Origin: Allobosea robiniae | GTDB taxonomy: Bacteria > Pseudomonadota > Alphaproteobacteria > Rhizobiales > Beijerinckiaceae | DNA length: 64,000 nt | Direction: 5' to 3' | Assembly (NCBI RefSeq): GCF_900102525.1 | Contig: NZ_FNBZ01000002.1 | Span: 310,001 to 374,000, forward strand | Shown here: one piece after another, positions 41,044 to 52,172 of the stretch | Layout of the letters: each line of letters begins with the position of its first letter | Numbering within the stretch: the stretch's first letter is position 1 | The notes under the pieces: generated by a model | What the model saw: the letters and a program-made list of their open reading frames with translations, nothing else | What the model was told of the DNA's origin: nothing | Database searches by the model: none | Program-made: the position numbers and the translations under genes

Positions 41044-41970
41044 ATGCCCTTCGCAGACCTCTCTTCCGATATCCGCGCCTCGGCTCCCGATCTCAGGGGC
41101 CGGCTTCTCGCCAATCAGGAGCTTTCGGGCCTGACCTGGTTTCGCGTCGGCGGCCCGGCGCAGATCCTGTTCACGCCGGCCGATGACGAGGACCTCGCCT
41201 ATCTGCTCTCGAAGCTGCCGGAGGACGTTCCGGTCACGGTGATCGGGCTCGGCTCCAACCTGATCGTGCGTGATGGCGGCATTCCCGGCGTCGTGGTCAG
41301 GCTCGGCGGCAAGGCCTTCGGTGAGATCGCGCTGGAAAGCGGCGACCGTCTGCGCGCCGGCACGGCCGTGCCGGACGTCAAGGTCGCGCGCGCTGCGGGC
41401 GATGCCTCGCTCGACGGGCTTGCCTTCTATCGCGGCATTCCCGGCTCGATCGGCGGGGCGCTGCGGATGAATGCCGGTGCCCATGGCGGCGAGACTACTG
41501 ACGTGCTGGTCTCCGCGCGCGGCGTCACCCGCAACGGCGAGATCGTGACGCTCTCCCATGCCGAGATGGGCTTCGCCTATCGCAACAGTGCGGCCTCGAC
41601 CCGCGACATCATCTTCACCTCCGCCCTGTTCCAGGGCCGGCCGGGCGACCAGGCTCTGATCCAGGCCGAGATGGACCGGGTGACGCAGGCGCGCGAGGCG
41701 GCCCAGCCGATCAAGGAGCGCACCGGTGGCTCGACCTTCAAGAACCCCGAGGGCGGCAAGGCCTGGCAGCTGATCGACGCGGCTGGCTGCCGCGGCCTGC
41801 GGGTCGGCGGCGCGCAGGTCTCGGAGATGCACTGCAACTTCCTGATCAACACCGGCGGCGCAACAGCAGCCGATGTCGAAGGGCTCGGGGAGGAGGTTCG
41901 CCGCCGGGTCAAGGACAATTCGGGCTTCGAGCTCCAGTGGGAGATCAAGCGGCTCGGCGTTGCGGCGTAG
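41044..41970 (+). CDS. murB: UDP-N-acetylenolpyruvoylglucosamine reductase MurB
   Basis: A 308-residue FAD-dependent reductase completing UDP-MurNAc synthesis. FAD-binding segments are [30 protein letters not shown] and [22 protein letters not shown]. The substrate and catalytic segments are [10 protein letters not shown], the catalytic Ser in [13 protein letters not shown], and [24 protein letters not shown]. The SxFKNP arrangement fits a type IIa-like MurB. It is separated from murC by a repeat and from ddl by a possible CtrA site. Confidence 0.96.
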   Translation: MPFADLSSDIRASAPDLRGRLLANQELSGLTWFRVGGPAQILFTPADDEDLAYLLSKLPEDVPVTVIGLGSNLIVRDGGIPGVVVRLGGKAFGEIALESGDRLRAGTAVPDVKVARAAGDASLDGLAFYRGIPGSIGGALRMNAGAHGGETTDVLVSARGVTRNGEIVTLSHAEMGFAYRNSAASTRDIIFTSALFQGRPGDQALIQAEMDRVTQAREAAQPIKERTGGSTFKNPEGGKAWQLIDAAGCRGLRVGGAQVSEMHCNFLINTGGATAADVEGLGEEVRRRVKDNSGFELQWEIKRLGVAA

Positions 41971-42009
41971 CTGCCGGGCTTTGAAAAGGGCAGGGGCACT
42001 GCAAGCCGG

Positions 42010-42024
42010 TTAACTCCCCGTTAA
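42010..42024 (+). promoter_or_regulatory. Consensus CtrA-type site (TTAA-N7-TTAA) upstream of ddl
   Basis: TTAA (42010-42013), CTCCCCG, TTAA (42021-42024) is a perfect match to the CtrA full site. An extra TTAAC at 42031 gives a second, N6-spaced half. It lies about 45 bases upstream of the ddl start, in the 97-base murB-ddl gap. In Caulobacter and relatives CtrA controls ftsQ-ftsA expression; here the site precedes ddl-ftsQ-ftsA. CtrA binding is inference. Confidence 0.6.
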
Positions 42025-42067
42025 CCAAGTTTAACGAGGTTGGACGCATCGCAGGAGCGAAGCGTCG

Positions 42068-42982
42068 ATGACCAAACATGTTGCAGTGCTGATGGGCGGT
42101 TGGTCCGTCGAGCGGGAGGTCAGCCTCAACAGCGGCGCGGCTTGCGCGCGGGCGCTGGAGAGCGTCGGCTACCGTGTCACCCGTGTCGACGTCCAGCGCG
42201 ACATTGCCGAGGTGCTGGCGAAGCTCAAGCCCGACGTCGCCTTCAACGCCCTGCATGGCCGATTCGGCGAGGACGGCACGATCCAGGGCGTGCTCGAAAT
42301 CCTGCGCATTCCCTATAGCCATTCCGGCGTGCTGGCCTCGGCGCTGGCGATCCGCAAGGACCGGGCGAAGACGGTGGTGAAGGCGGCCGGCGTGCCGGTC
42401 GCCCACGGCGTCAACGTCTCGCGATTCGCCGCTGCCAGGACGCATGTGCTGCCGCCGCCCTACGTGCTCAAGCCGATCGACGAGGGCTCCTCCGTCGGCG
42501 TCGTGATCGTGAAGAAGGGCAGGGAGCACCCACCCCAGGAAATCGCCCGGCCGGACTGGCCTTGCGGCGAGATGCTGCTGGCCGAAACCTTCATCGCCGG
42601 GCGCGAACTGACCTGCGCCGTGATGGGCGACCGCAGCCTTGGTGTGACCGAAATACAAGCCGCAACCGGTGAGTTTTACGACTACGACGCGAAGTACGCG
42701 AAAGGCGGCTCGATCCACATCTGTCCGGCTCAAATTTTACCGAAAATTTACCAGCAGATCGAAGAGTGTGCGTTAACGGCGCATCAAGCAATCGGATGCC
42801 GGGGCGTCAGCCGATCTGACTTCCGCTACCACGACGAGAGCGACACGCTCGTCTGGCTGGAGGTCAATACGCAGCCCGGGATGACCGAGACCAGCCTGGT
42901 GCCCGAGTTGGCTGCCCATGCGGGCCTGGATTTCGGTGAGCTCGTCAAATGGATGGTGGAGGACGCCTCCCTCGATCGGTGA
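42068..42982 (+). CDS. ddl: D-alanine--D-alanine ligase
   Basis: A 304-residue ATP-grasp ligase making the D-Ala-D-Ala dipeptide used by MurF. The N-terminal [19 protein letters not shown] holds the conserved Glu-Ser region, then [30 protein letters not shown] segment ([12 protein letters not shown]), the ATP loop [11 protein letters not shown], and the Mg/ligand motif [18 protein letters not shown]. The metal-binding Asn is in EVNTQPG. It is followed by ftsQ after five bases. Confidence 0.96.
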   Translation: MTKHVAVLMGGWSVEREVSLNSGAACARALESVGYRVTRVDVQRDIAEVLAKLKPDVAFNALHGRFGEDGTIQGVLEILRIPYSHSGVLASALAIRKDRAKTVVKAAGVPVAHGVNVSRFAAARTHVLPPPYVLKPIDEGSSVGVVIVKKGREHPPQEIARPDWPCGEMLLAETFIAGRELTCAVMGDRSLGVTEIQAATGEFYDYDAKYAKGGSIHICPAQILPKIYQQIEECALTAHQAIGCRGVSRSDFRYHDESDTLVWLEVNTQPGMTETSLVPELAAHAGLDFGELVKWMVEDASLDR

Positions 42983-42987
42983 AAGCG

Positions 42988-43950
42988 ATGTCGGCGAAGA
43001 CCGTTGCCATGCCCCGATTCGCGCCTGCCCGGCCGCTCTCCCGGCTCCCGGTCGCGCACGCCGCCCCCCAGCTTCTGGTGGGTGAGCAGCGCCAGGGCCG
43101 CTGGATGCGCCGCTCGCGCCGCAGCGCCATCGCGGTGCCGCTCGCCCAGCGCCTGCCGGCGAGCCTCGGCACCTGGCTGGCGCTCGGCTTCCTGACGCTC
43201 AGCCTCGGCACGGGCTTCGTGCTCGGCGGCCACTGGCAGACCATGCAGGACAATTACGGCGAGCCGCGCCACATGATCGCGCGGGCGCTCGGCTTCGGCA
43301 TCGACCGCGTCACCATCTCCGGCCTCTCGGGATTGTCCGAGCAGGAGGTCCTGGTCGCGGCCGGCATCGATTCGAAGACCTCGCTGGTGTTCTTCGACGC
43401 CGACGAGGCCCGCAAGCAGCTGGAAGCCACGCCGCTGATTCGCGAGGCCGCCGTTCGCAAGCTTTATCCGGGCGAGGTCTCGATCCAGCTCACCGAGCGC
43501 GAGCCCTATGCGCTCTGGCAGGTGAAGGGCGAGCTCTTCGTGATCGCAGCCGACGGCACGGTGATCGACAAGATGGATGACGGCCGCTTCGCCTATCTGC
43601 CGCTGGTCGTCGGCAAGGACGCCAATAACCGCGCCGCCGAATATCTGGCGATCCGCAGTCAGGCCGGCGCCTTCGCCCAGCATATCCGCGCCGCGACCCT
43701 GGTCTCCGGGCGTCGCTGGAACCTGAAACTCGACAACGGCATGGATGTGCGCTTGCCCGAGACCAAGCCGGAAGCCGCGGTGCAGCGCCTCGTCTCCCTG
43801 GAGAGCGATTATCGCATCCTCGAGAAGGACGTGCTCGCCATCGACCTGCGCCAGCCCGATCGGGTGACGATGCGGCTTTCGGAAGAGGCGGCCGCGGCCC
43901 GCGCCGACCAGCTCAAGAGCAAGTCCAGGAAGAAGAGAGGCGAGGCGTGA
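42988..43950 (+). CDS. ftsQ: Cell division protein FtsQ
   Basis: A 320-residue bitopic protein. A basic cytoplasmic N-terminus (about 1-58) is followed by one membrane helix (LGTWLALGFLTLSLGTGFVL, about 60-79), a POTRA domain (about 97-165: ITISGLSGLSEQEVLVAAG) and a beta domain with AVRKLYPGEVSIQLTEREPYALWQ. It recruits FtsL/FtsB and activates septal synthesis. ATG at 42988 is used; an in-frame start at 42949 would overlap ddl. The stop overlaps ftsA (GTGA). Confidence 0.94.
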   Translation: MSAKTVAMPRFAPARPLSRLPVAHAAPQLLVGEQRQGRWMRRSRRSAIAVPLAQRLPASLGTWLALGFLTLSLGTGFVLGGHWQTMQDNYGEPRHMIARALGFGIDRVTISGLSGLSEQEVLVAAGIDSKTSLVFFDADEARKQLEATPLIREAAVRKLYPGEVSIQLTEREPYALWQVKGELFVIAADGTVIDKMDDGRFAYLPLVVGKDANNRAAEYLAIRSQAGAFAQHIRAATLVSGRRWNLKLDNGMDVRLPETKPEAAVQRLVSLESDYRILEKDVLAIDLRQPDRVTMRLSEEAAAARADQLKSKSRKKRGEA

Positions 43951-45278
43951 ACCACGTCACCTCCCAGGGTCTGACCCCGCGCATGCGTCCGCTCTCGTCG
44001 CGCAAGAGCGCGACCTTGTCGATCCTCGATATCGGCACCAGCAAGGTCGTCTGCCTGATCGCCGAGCTCAGCCCGGCCGAGACCAACGAGCGGCTGCGTG
44101 GGCGCACCCATGTCGCCCGCATCATCGGCATCGGCCATCAGCGCTCGCTCGGCCTGAAGGGCGGCGCGATCGTCGATCTCGAAAGCGCCGAGCGCGCGAT
44201 CCGCGCTGCCGTGGACGCAGCCGAGCGCATGGCCAAGGTCGAGGTCCAGTCGGTCATCGTCAACCTGACCGGCGGGCGCATCGGTTCGCAGCATTACGCC
44301 GCCAGCGTCGACCTGCGCTCCGGCTCCGTCGGCGACGCCGATGTGAAACGCGTGCTGGCGACTGCCGCGACCCATGCCCTGCGCCCCGGCAAGGCCGTGC
44401 TCCATGCCCTGCCGACCGGCTATGCGCTGGACGGCGTGCCGGGCGTGCTCGATCCGCGCGGGCTGATCGGCGGCAAGCTCTCGGTCGACATGCATGTCGT
44501 CGCCAGTGAGGCGGCGGCGGCGCGCAACGTCATGCTCGCGGTCGAGCGCTGCCATCTCGAAGTCGAGGCGGTGGTCGCGACCCCCTATGCGTCCGGCCTC
44601 TCGGTCCTCGTCGACGACGAATCGGAGATGGGCGTCGTCCTCGTCGATCTCGGCGGCGGCTCGACCTCGCTCGGCGTGTTCTCGGGCGGGCATCTCGTCC
44701 ATGCCGACGCCATCGCGGTCGGCGGCAACCACATCACCATGGACGTGGCGCGCGGCCTCTCGACCCGCGTCTCGGCGGCCGAGCGGCTGAAGACGCTGCA
44801 CGGCTCCTGCATCGCCAGCGCTTCCGACGAGCGCGACATGATCTCGGTCCCGCAGGTCGATGACGACGAGCGCGACATGCCGAACCATCTCGCCAAGTCG
44901 CATCTGGTCCGGATCATCAAGCCGCGCGTCGAGGAGATCCTCGAACTGGTGCGCGACCGTCTGAACAATGCCGGCTTCTCGGCCCAGGCCGGGCGACGTG
45001 TCGTCCTCACCGGCGGCGCCTGCCAGTTGACCGGCCTGCCGGAAGTAGCGCGGCGCATCCTCGGCGGTCAGGTCCGTACCGGCCGTCCGCTCGGGATCAA
45101 GGGTTTGCCGGAAGCGGGCAAGGGCCCGGCCTTCGCGGCGGCGGTCGGCCTGCTGGTCTATCCGCAGGTCGCCCATGTCGAGCATTTCGAGCCGCGTGCC
45201 GCTGGTGCGCGTTACTTCGCAACCGGGACGGACGGCTACTTCTCGCGTGTCGGGCGGTGGCTGAAAGACAGTTTCTGA
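43947..45278 (+). CDS. ftsA: Cell division actin-like protein FtsA
   Basis: A 443-residue actin-fold ATPase that tethers FtsZ to the membrane. Phosphate loops are LDIGTSKVVCLIAEL and VLVDLGGGSTSLGVF; the 1C domain includes VNLTGGRIGSQHY. The C-terminal SRVGRWLKDSF is the amphipathic membrane-targeting helix. Start is GTG at 43947, overlapping the ftsQ stop. A palindromic repeat begins at the stop codon itself and separates ftsA from ftsZ. Confidence 0.96.
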   Translation: MNHVTSQGLTPRMRPLSSRKSATLSILDIGTSKVVCLIAELSPAETNERLRGRTHVARIIGIGHQRSLGLKGGAIVDLESAERAIRAAVDAAERMAKVEVQSVIVNLTGGRIGSQHYAASVDLRSGSVGDADVKRVLATAATHALRPGKAVLHALPTGYALDGVPGVLDPRGLIGGKLSVDMHVVASEAAAARNVMLAVERCHLEVEAVVATPYASGLSVLVDDESEMGVVLVDLGGGSTSLGVFSGGHLVHADAIAVGGNHITMDVARGLSTRVSAAERLKTLHGSCIASASDERDMISVPQVDDDERDMPNHLAKSHLVRIIKPRVEEILELVRDRLNNAGFSAQAGRRVVLTGGACQLTGLPEVARRILGGQVRTGRPLGIKGLPEAGKGPAFAAAVGLLVYPQVAHVEHFEPRAAGARYFATGTDGYFSRVGRWLKDSF

Positions 45279-45325
45279 TCATGGCGCGGAAAAGTGGGTA
45301 CCGGTTTTCCGCACCAGCCATGATC
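45277..45325. repeat. 49-bp palindromic repeat between ftsA and ftsZ
   Basis: The element starts inside the ftsA stop codon and ends GATC...GATC. Nested arms are GATCATGGC / GCCATGATC and GCGGAAAA / TTTTCCGC around GTGGGTACCG. It resembles but is distinct from the CGAAAAGTG/CACTTTTCG family at 24164, 48591 and 52410. It could form a long hairpin in the ftsA-ftsZ message. Confidence 0.75.
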
Positions 45326-45431
45326 GAGAATTGAGTGAGTACGGCTCGTCCAGAGGGCGGGCCGCGGCGTCAAACGTAGCAATCGGGACGGCTCCCGCCA
45401 GGCGCCGGACAAGGGATCAAAAGAGGCAACC

Positions 45432-47138
<1,707 letters not shown>

Positions 47139-47181
47139 GTCGGAAGGCGCCCGCCAGCGCCCTCTCACGGCTTTGCAACAC

Positions 47182-47210
47182 AACCCGCCGCGGTATTCCG
47201 CGGCGGGTTT
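47182..47210 (+). terminator. Rho-independent terminator after ftsZ
   Basis: AACCCGCCGCGG (47182-47193) pairs with CCGCGGCGGGTT (47198-47209) around TATT, ending in TTT. It lies 44 bases after the ftsZ stop and separates the ftsZ transcript from lpxC. Confidence 0.88.
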
Positions 47211-47451
47211 CGGCGTGTTAAAAAATCGTTATCTTTCAGCTTGTTATAGTCCGTCCTCGATCGCTTCCCCGCTGTAACACAGCGAAAGAAAGCGTGATTT
47301 TGAGAGGCGGCCTCAAAAGCTTATGTTGCGGCCGCATCGGGACAACGGCCTCGTCGGGACCATTCCGGCCTGGCCTTGAAGACATCGCCGGCTGGACGAT
47401 CCCTGCATCGGCAGGTGACCGCGGCCTTCGCGATCAGGATTGGATAACGGT
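47211..47451 (+). promoter_or_regulatory. ftsZ-lpxC spacer with CtrA-like half-sites
   Basis: After the terminator, TTAA-N7-TTAT (47218-47232) is one mismatch from a CtrA full site, followed by an AT-rich stretch. The lpxC promoter probably lies here. The whole ftsZ-lpxC gap is 313 bases and no gene is supported in it. Confidence 0.4.
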
Positions 47452-48399
47452 ATGACCTTCGATCGGCAGACGACCTTGCGGGCAGCCGTGACCCTGACCG
47501 GGATCGGCGTTCATTCCGGAGCCCCCGCCAGCATCTGCCTGAAGCCGTCCAGCGCCAATACCGGCGTCGTCTTCCTGCGGACGGGCATCGAGGGCATGCC
47601 GCCCCAGCTCATTCACGCCAAGCACACCAAGGTCAGTGCCACGGAGCTCTGCACCGTGATCGGCGACCGCGGCCCGGCCTCGGTCTCGACGATCGAGCAC
47701 CTGATGTCGGCCTGCGCCGGCCTCGGCCTCGACAACGTGCTCGTCGAGATCGACGGGCCGGAAATGCCGATCATGGACGGCAGCGCCCGCGAATTCGTGG
47801 TTGCCATCGAGGCGACCGGCATGACGACGCTCACCGCGCCGCGCCGCTACCTCAAGGTCCTCCAGCCGGTCCGCATCGAGCAGGGCCGCGCCTTCGCCGA
47901 ACTGGCCCCGGCCGAGCACGGCTTCCGCCTCGATGTCGAGATCGATTTCGACAGCGTCGTGATCGGCCGCCAGCGCAAGATCTTCGATCTCGATGCGCAG
48001 GCCTATGCCAGCGAGATTTCGAAGGCCCGTACCTTCGGTTTCATGCGTGATGTCGAGCAGCTCTGGAAGGCGGGCTTCGCTCAGGGCGCTTCGCTCGAGA
48101 ACACCGTCGCGGTCGGCGACGACAAGGTTATCAACCCCGAGGGGCTGCGCTACGGCGACGAGTTCGTGCGCCACAAGGTGCTCGACGCGATCGGCGACCT
48201 CGCGCTGGCCGGCTATCCGATCATCGGCGAGTTCCGCTCCTATTGCGGTGGCCACCGGATGAATGTCCGTATCCTCGAGGCGCTTTTCGCCGACCGCGCG
48301 AATTTCGCGATCGTCGAATCCCAGCCGGTCTTCGCGACGCCGCGCGCCGTGCAGATGGCTGCGGCTGCTCCGGCCGCCTTCGCGCCGGATTTGCACTGA
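47452..48399 (+). CDS. lpxC: UDP-3-O-acyl-N-acetylglucosamine deacetylase LpxC
   Basis: A 315-residue zinc deacetylase catalysing the committed step of lipid A synthesis. Zinc ligands fit the family: His83 in STIEHLMSAC, His241 and Asp245 in RHKVLDAIGDLAL, with the catalytic His268 in YCGGHRMNVR. LTGIGVHSG and MDGSAREFV are further conserved segments. ATG at 47452 is preferred over an upstream TTG at 47440. It proves a lipid A-bearing outer membrane. Confidence 0.96.
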   Translation: MTFDRQTTLRAAVTLTGIGVHSGAPASICLKPSSANTGVVFLRTGIEGMPPQLIHAKHTKVSATELCTVIGDRGPASVSTIEHLMSACAGLGLDNVLVEIDGPEMPIMDGSAREFVVAIEATGMTTLTAPRRYLKVLQPVRIEQGRAFAELAPAEHGFRLDVEIDFDSVVIGRQRKIFDLDAQAYASEISKARTFGFMRDVEQLWKAGFAQGASLENTVAVGDDKVINPEGLRYGDEFVRHKVLDAIGDLALAGYPIIGEFRSYCGGHRMNVRILEALFADRANFAIVESQPVFATPRAVQMAAAAPAAFAPDLH

Positions 48400-48590
48400 A
48401 GCACGGCGAAACGCGGCTTCGCCTTCCATTCGCCTGTTTTCTGTCCCAGATGCCGCAGCGACGCGGAATCACGTCATAACCGGTTTTCGGCAGTGGCGCG
48501 GGGGAAGCGTCTGAGGTAAGGCATGCTTCCCGGAAGTTGGATCGCCACGCGTCCTACCAGACGCGATGCGGCGATCCGGTTCTTGGTTTC

Positions 48591-48638
48591 AGCATCGGAT
48601 TGTCCCGAAAAGTGGTTTCCACTTTTCGGTCCGATGCT
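48591..48638. repeat. Dispersed palindromic repeat, copy 2
   Basis: A 48-base copy of the element at 24164, sharing AGCATCGGAT, CGAAAAGTG, CACTTTTCGG and TCCGATGCT. It lies in the lpxC-bamD gap, 30 bases before the bamD start, so it is part of the bamD leader if transcription begins upstream. Its presence shows that a longer reading frame into this region is not protein coding. Confidence 0.85.
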
Positions 48639-48667
48639 CGAGGGACGATCGAAAGAGGACGGACGAC

Positions 48668-49591
48668 GTGAGCGTGACGCGGCAAAGCCTTCCGGCAATC
48701 CATCGCGGTCTTTCGCCACGCAGGGGCATCGCCCTTGCGCTGGGTGCCGCCATGCTGCTCGGCGGCTGCGATACCCTGTCCTCGCTCAATCCCTTCGACA
48801 AGCCCGAGGTCTACAAGCCGGACCTGACGCCGCCGACGCCGGCCGACAAGCTCTACAACGAAGGCCTGGCCCGCCTGCAGAACGGCGATAGCGAGGGTGC
48901 CTCGAAGAAGTTCGAGGACATCGACAAGACCGCGCCGTTCTCGCCCTATGCCCGCAAGGGCCTGCTGATGACGGCTTATACCAATTTCCAGGCCTCGAAG
49001 TGGGAGGAGGCGATCACCGCCTCGAAGCGCTTCATCGCCCAGAACCCGGCGAGCCCCGACGCCGCCTACGCGCAGTACATCCTGGCGATGTCCTATTACA
49101 ACCAGATCCCGGACGCGACCCGCGATCAGGAGCGGACGGCCCAGGCGATCCAGGCGCTGGAGCAGCTCATCGCCAACTATCCGAAGTCGGAATACGTCCT
49201 CGACGCTAGGGAAAAGCTCCTGGTGGCGCGGGACCAGCTCGCCGGCAAGGAGATGAATGTCGGGCGCTACTACCTGGAGAAGCGCAACTATACCGGCGCG
49301 GTGAACCGTTTCCGCGAAGTCATCATCAAGTACCAGACCACGCGCCATGTCGAGGAGGCGCTGATGCGTCTGACCGAGGTCTATATGGCGATGGGCATCA
49401 CCAACGAGGCGCAGACGGCGGCGGCCGTCCTCGGGCACAACTTCCCCGACAGCCAGTGGTACAAGGACTCCTACGCCCTGCTGCAGAGCGGCGGCCTGGA
49501 GCCGCGTGAGGATCGTGGTTCCTATATCAGCCGCGCCTTCCAGGGCTTCTCGCGCACGGTCGGCGGCCTGGTTGGACTGAACCGCCTCTGA
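48668..49591 (+). CDS. bamD: Outer-membrane assembly lipoprotein BamD
   Basis: A 307-residue lipoprotein with lipobox LLGGC (Cys34). The mature part is all-helical, with TPR-like repeats: ADKLYNEGLARLQNGDSEGASKKFEDI split over residues about 57-83, then WEEAITASKRFIAQNP, AIQALEQLIANYPKSEY and YTGAVNRFREVI. It is the essential partner of BamA in beta-barrel insertion. GTG at 48668 follows an AGAGGA box eight bases away; a longer frame runs through the repeat and is rejected. Confidence 0.94.
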   Translation: MSVTRQSLPAIHRGLSPRRGIALALGAAMLLGGCDTLSSLNPFDKPEVYKPDLTPPTPADKLYNEGLARLQNGDSEGASKKFEDIDKTAPFSPYARKGLLMTAYTNFQASKWEEAITASKRFIAQNPASPDAAYAQYILAMSYYNQIPDATRDQERTAQAIQALEQLIANYPKSEYVLDAREKLLVARDQLAGKEMNVGRYYLEKRNYTGAVNRFREVIIKYQTTRHVEEALMRLTEVYMAMGITNEAQTAAAVLGHNFPDSQWYKDSYALLQSGGLEPREDRGSYISRAFQGFSRTVGGLVGLNRL

Positions 49592-49662
49592 CGAGCGAGG
49601 GCGCCCCTTGCATGACGAGCCACGGGCGATCCTGCCGGCTCCGAAGGATGGGTTGAGCGTCG

Positions 49663-51345
49663 ATGCTGGCGCAGCTCTCGATTCGCGACATCGTCCTGAT
49701 CGACAGGCTCGACCTTGGCTTCCATGAGGGGCTGAGCGTCCTGACCGGCGAGACCGGCGCCGGCAAGTCGATCCTGCTCGACGGTTTCGCGCTGGCACTC
49801 GGCGGGCGCGGCGACGGCTCGCTCGTGCGCCATGGCGAGGCTCAAGGGCAGGTCAGCGCCGTCTTCGACCTGCCGATGTCGCACCCGGCCCGCAAGCTCG
49901 CCCAGGCGCAGGAGATCGACACCGACGGCGATCTCATCCTGCGCCGCGTGCAATATGCCGACGGGCGCACCCGCGCCTTCATCAACGACCAGCCGGTCTC
50001 GGTGCAGATCCTGCGGATGGTGGGCACCGCCATCGTCGAGATCCATGGCCAGCACGACGACCGCGCCCTGACCGACCCGGCCCAGCACCGCACGATTCTC
50101 GACGGTTTCGGCGCGCTGGAGGCGCAGGCCGAAGCGGTCGCCGGGGCGAGCGAGGCGCTGAAACGGGCGCGGCAGGCCCTGCAGTCGCAGCGCCTGCGCG
50201 TCGAGGCGGCACGCAAGGAAGCGGATTTCCTGCGCCATGCCGTCGAGGAGCTCGGCAAGCTCGCACCGCAAGCGGGCGAGGAGGAGGCGCTCGCCGCCTC
50301 CCGTCAGGCGATGATGCAGGCGGAGAAGGTCGCGCGCGATCTCAACGAGGCCTACGAGGCGGTCGGCGGACAATCCTCTGCCGTGCCGACGCTCGCCGCC
50401 GTGCTGCGCCGGCTGGAGCGCCGTGCGAGCCAGGCACCGGAGCTGGTCGACCCCTCGATCGCGGCGCTCAACACCGCGATCGTTGCTTTGGAAGAGGCCG
50501 GCGAGGCGCTCGCCGCCGCGACGCGTGAGGCCGAATACGATCCGCGCGAGCAGGAACGCACCGAGGAGCGGTTGTTCGCGCTCAGGGCCGCCGGCCGCAA
50601 ATACGACGTGCCGGTCGATGGCCTGTCCATACTGGCGGCGACCATGGCGAGCGACCTTGCCGCGCTCGATGAAAGCGAGACCTCGCTCTCCCGGCTCGAG
50701 GCGGAGCTGACGGAGGCCGAAGCGGCCTTCATCGGGCAGGCGCAGGCCCTGTCCGAGGCGCGGCAGGCAGCTGCGGCAAAACTGGATGCGGCCGTGAAAG
50801 CCGAGTTGCCGCCGCTCAAGCTGGAGCGGGCGCGTTTCATCACCCGGATCGAAAGCGACGCGAACGCGCGCGGGCCGGAGGGTTTCGACAAGGTCGAATT
50901 CTGGGTCGAGACCAATCCCGGCACGCGGCCGGGGCCAATGATGAAGGTTGCCTCCGGGGGCGAGCTCTCGCGCTTCATGCTGGCCCTCAAGGTGGTGCTG
51001 GCCGAGCGCGGTTCCGCCCCGACGCTCGTCTTCGACGAAATCGACACCGGTGTCGGCGGCGCGGTGGCCGATGCGATCGGCGAGCGGCTGGCGCGGTTGG
51101 CCGGTCAGGTGCAAGTGATCTCGGTCACGCATGCGCCGCAGGTCGCGGCCAAGGCCGGGCAGCATTTCCTGATCGCCAAATCGGCGGAGGAGGGCGAGGC
51201 CTCACGCACGGTGACGCGGGTCACGGCGCTGGAAGACCAGGCGCGGCGCGAGGAGATCGCACGGATGCTGGCCGGCGCCTCGATCACCGAGGAAGCGCGC
51301 GCGGCGGCCGGGCGCCTGCTGCAGGCGGCTGGCCTGCGCGGCTGA
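49663..51345 (+). CDS. recN: DNA repair protein RecN
   Basis: A 560-residue SMC-like ATPase acting in double-strand break repair. It begins MLAQLSIRDIVLIDRLDL, with Walker A GETGAGKSILLDG (29-36), VEIHGQHDDRAL, a shortened coiled coil (about 150-360), the signature region ASGGELSRFMLALK and Walker B LVFDEIDTGVGG (near 457). VISVTHAPQVAAKAGQH is the conserved end. It follows bamD by 71 bases on the same strand. Confidence 0.96.
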   Translation: MLAQLSIRDIVLIDRLDLGFHEGLSVLTGETGAGKSILLDGFALALGGRGDGSLVRHGEAQGQVSAVFDLPMSHPARKLAQAQEIDTDGDLILRRVQYADGRTRAFINDQPVSVQILRMVGTAIVEIHGQHDDRALTDPAQHRTILDGFGALEAQAEAVAGASEALKRARQALQSQRLRVEAARKEADFLRHAVEELGKLAPQAGEEEALAASRQAMMQAEKVARDLNEAYEAVGGQSSAVPTLAAVLRRLERRASQAPELVDPSIAALNTAIVALEEAGEALAAATREAEYDPREQERTEERLFALRAAGRKYDVPVDGLSILAATMASDLAALDESETSLSRLEAELTEAEAAFIGQAQALSEARQAAAAKLDAAVKAELPPLKLERARFITRIESDANARGPEGFDKVEFWVETNPGTRPGPMMKVASGGELSRFMLALKVVLAERGSAPTLVFDEIDTGVGGAVADAIGERLARLAGQVQVISVTHAPQVAAKAGQHFLIAKSAEEGEASRTVTRVTALEDQARREEIARMLAGASITEEARAAAGRLLQAAGLRG

Positions 51346-51350
51346 GGCTG

Positions 51351-52172
51351 TCAGGCCGGCTGCAATTCGTAGCCCGCGCCCTTCCTGACCACCCTCCTGA
51401 ACCCCTCGACATGGCCGCCCGAGACGAGCCAGTTCTCGTGCGCGGCGCGTTCCAGGATACCGCGGCGCGAAGCCACCGCGGTCGCGGCGTCGAAATCATA
51501 GACGAAGCCGACAGCCGGGTCCGAAGCCTGGAGGTCGGAGAGATGCAGCGCGTCGCCCCAGAGCAGCAGGCTCTCACCGTCGCCCTCGATCAGGTAGCCG
51601 CTATGGCCGAAGCTGTGGCCGGGCAGGGGGATCAGCGTGATGCCGGCCTGCGCCTCGCCCGCCGGAACCGAACGGATGCGGCCAGCATAATGCTTCTTCA
51701 AAGTCGCGGCGATGGCGAAGGCGCCCTGTTTCTTCTCCGGGGTGCGTGCGCGATTGGCCTCGTCACCATAGAAGCCGAAATCGGCCTCGGGCACGATGAT
51801 CTCGGCATTCGGGAAGAAGGGCTTGTCGCCGTCGAACAGGCCGAGTGCGTGGTCGCCATGGAGATGCGTGATCAGAACACGGGCGACGTCTTCGGGCGCG
51901 ATGCCTGCAGCCTCCATTGCAGCCGGGGCATGGCCCATCGCTTTGCCCCAGGAGGGGCCGGTGCCGGCATCGACGAGGGTGATCGCGTCTGCTCCCTTCA
52001 GCGCGAAGCAGTTCACGATAATGCTGACCTTCGGTTTGCCCCAGCGCGCGACGGCCTCATTGCGGGCCACCTCCCCATCCGCATGGATCAGGACGTCGAG
52101 CGGCGCCTCGAAGACGCCGTCATGCAGGATCGAGACATCGAAGGCGCCGATGCGGCGGGACTGCTGGACCAT
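51351..52172 (-). CDS. Metallo-beta-lactamase-fold hydrolase (lactonase-like)
   Basis: A 273-residue MBL-fold protein with the full metal motif HxHxDH in VLITHLHGDHALG, the Asp/His ligands GHSFGHSGYLI and LLLWGDALHLSDL, and the starting FDVSILHDGVFEAP. It resembles AHL-lactonase-like and quinoprotein-type MBL enzymes, but the substrate is not known. No signal peptide is evident. Start at 52172 is used; the extension to 52310 is basic and unconserved. It is convergent with recN. Confidence 0.87.
   Translation of the reverse strand: MVQQSRRIGAFDVSILHDGVFEAPLDVLIHADGEVARNEAVARWGKPKVSIIVNCFALKGADAITLVDAGTGPSWGKAMGHAPAAMEAAGIAPEDVARVLITHLHGDHALGLFDGDKPFFPNAEIIVPEADFGFYGDEANRARTPEKKQGAFAIAATLKKHYAGRIRSVPAGEAQAGITLIPLPGHSFGHSGYLIEGDGESLLLWGDALHLSDLQASDPAVGFVYDFDAATAVASRRGILERAAHENWLVSGGHVEGFRRVVRKGAGYELQPA

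Noticed and set aside
48566..48667. N-terminal extension of bamD
   Set aside because: The extension translates the dispersed palindromic repeat and would hide the lipoprotein signal; the GTG at 48668 has a good ribosome-binding site.
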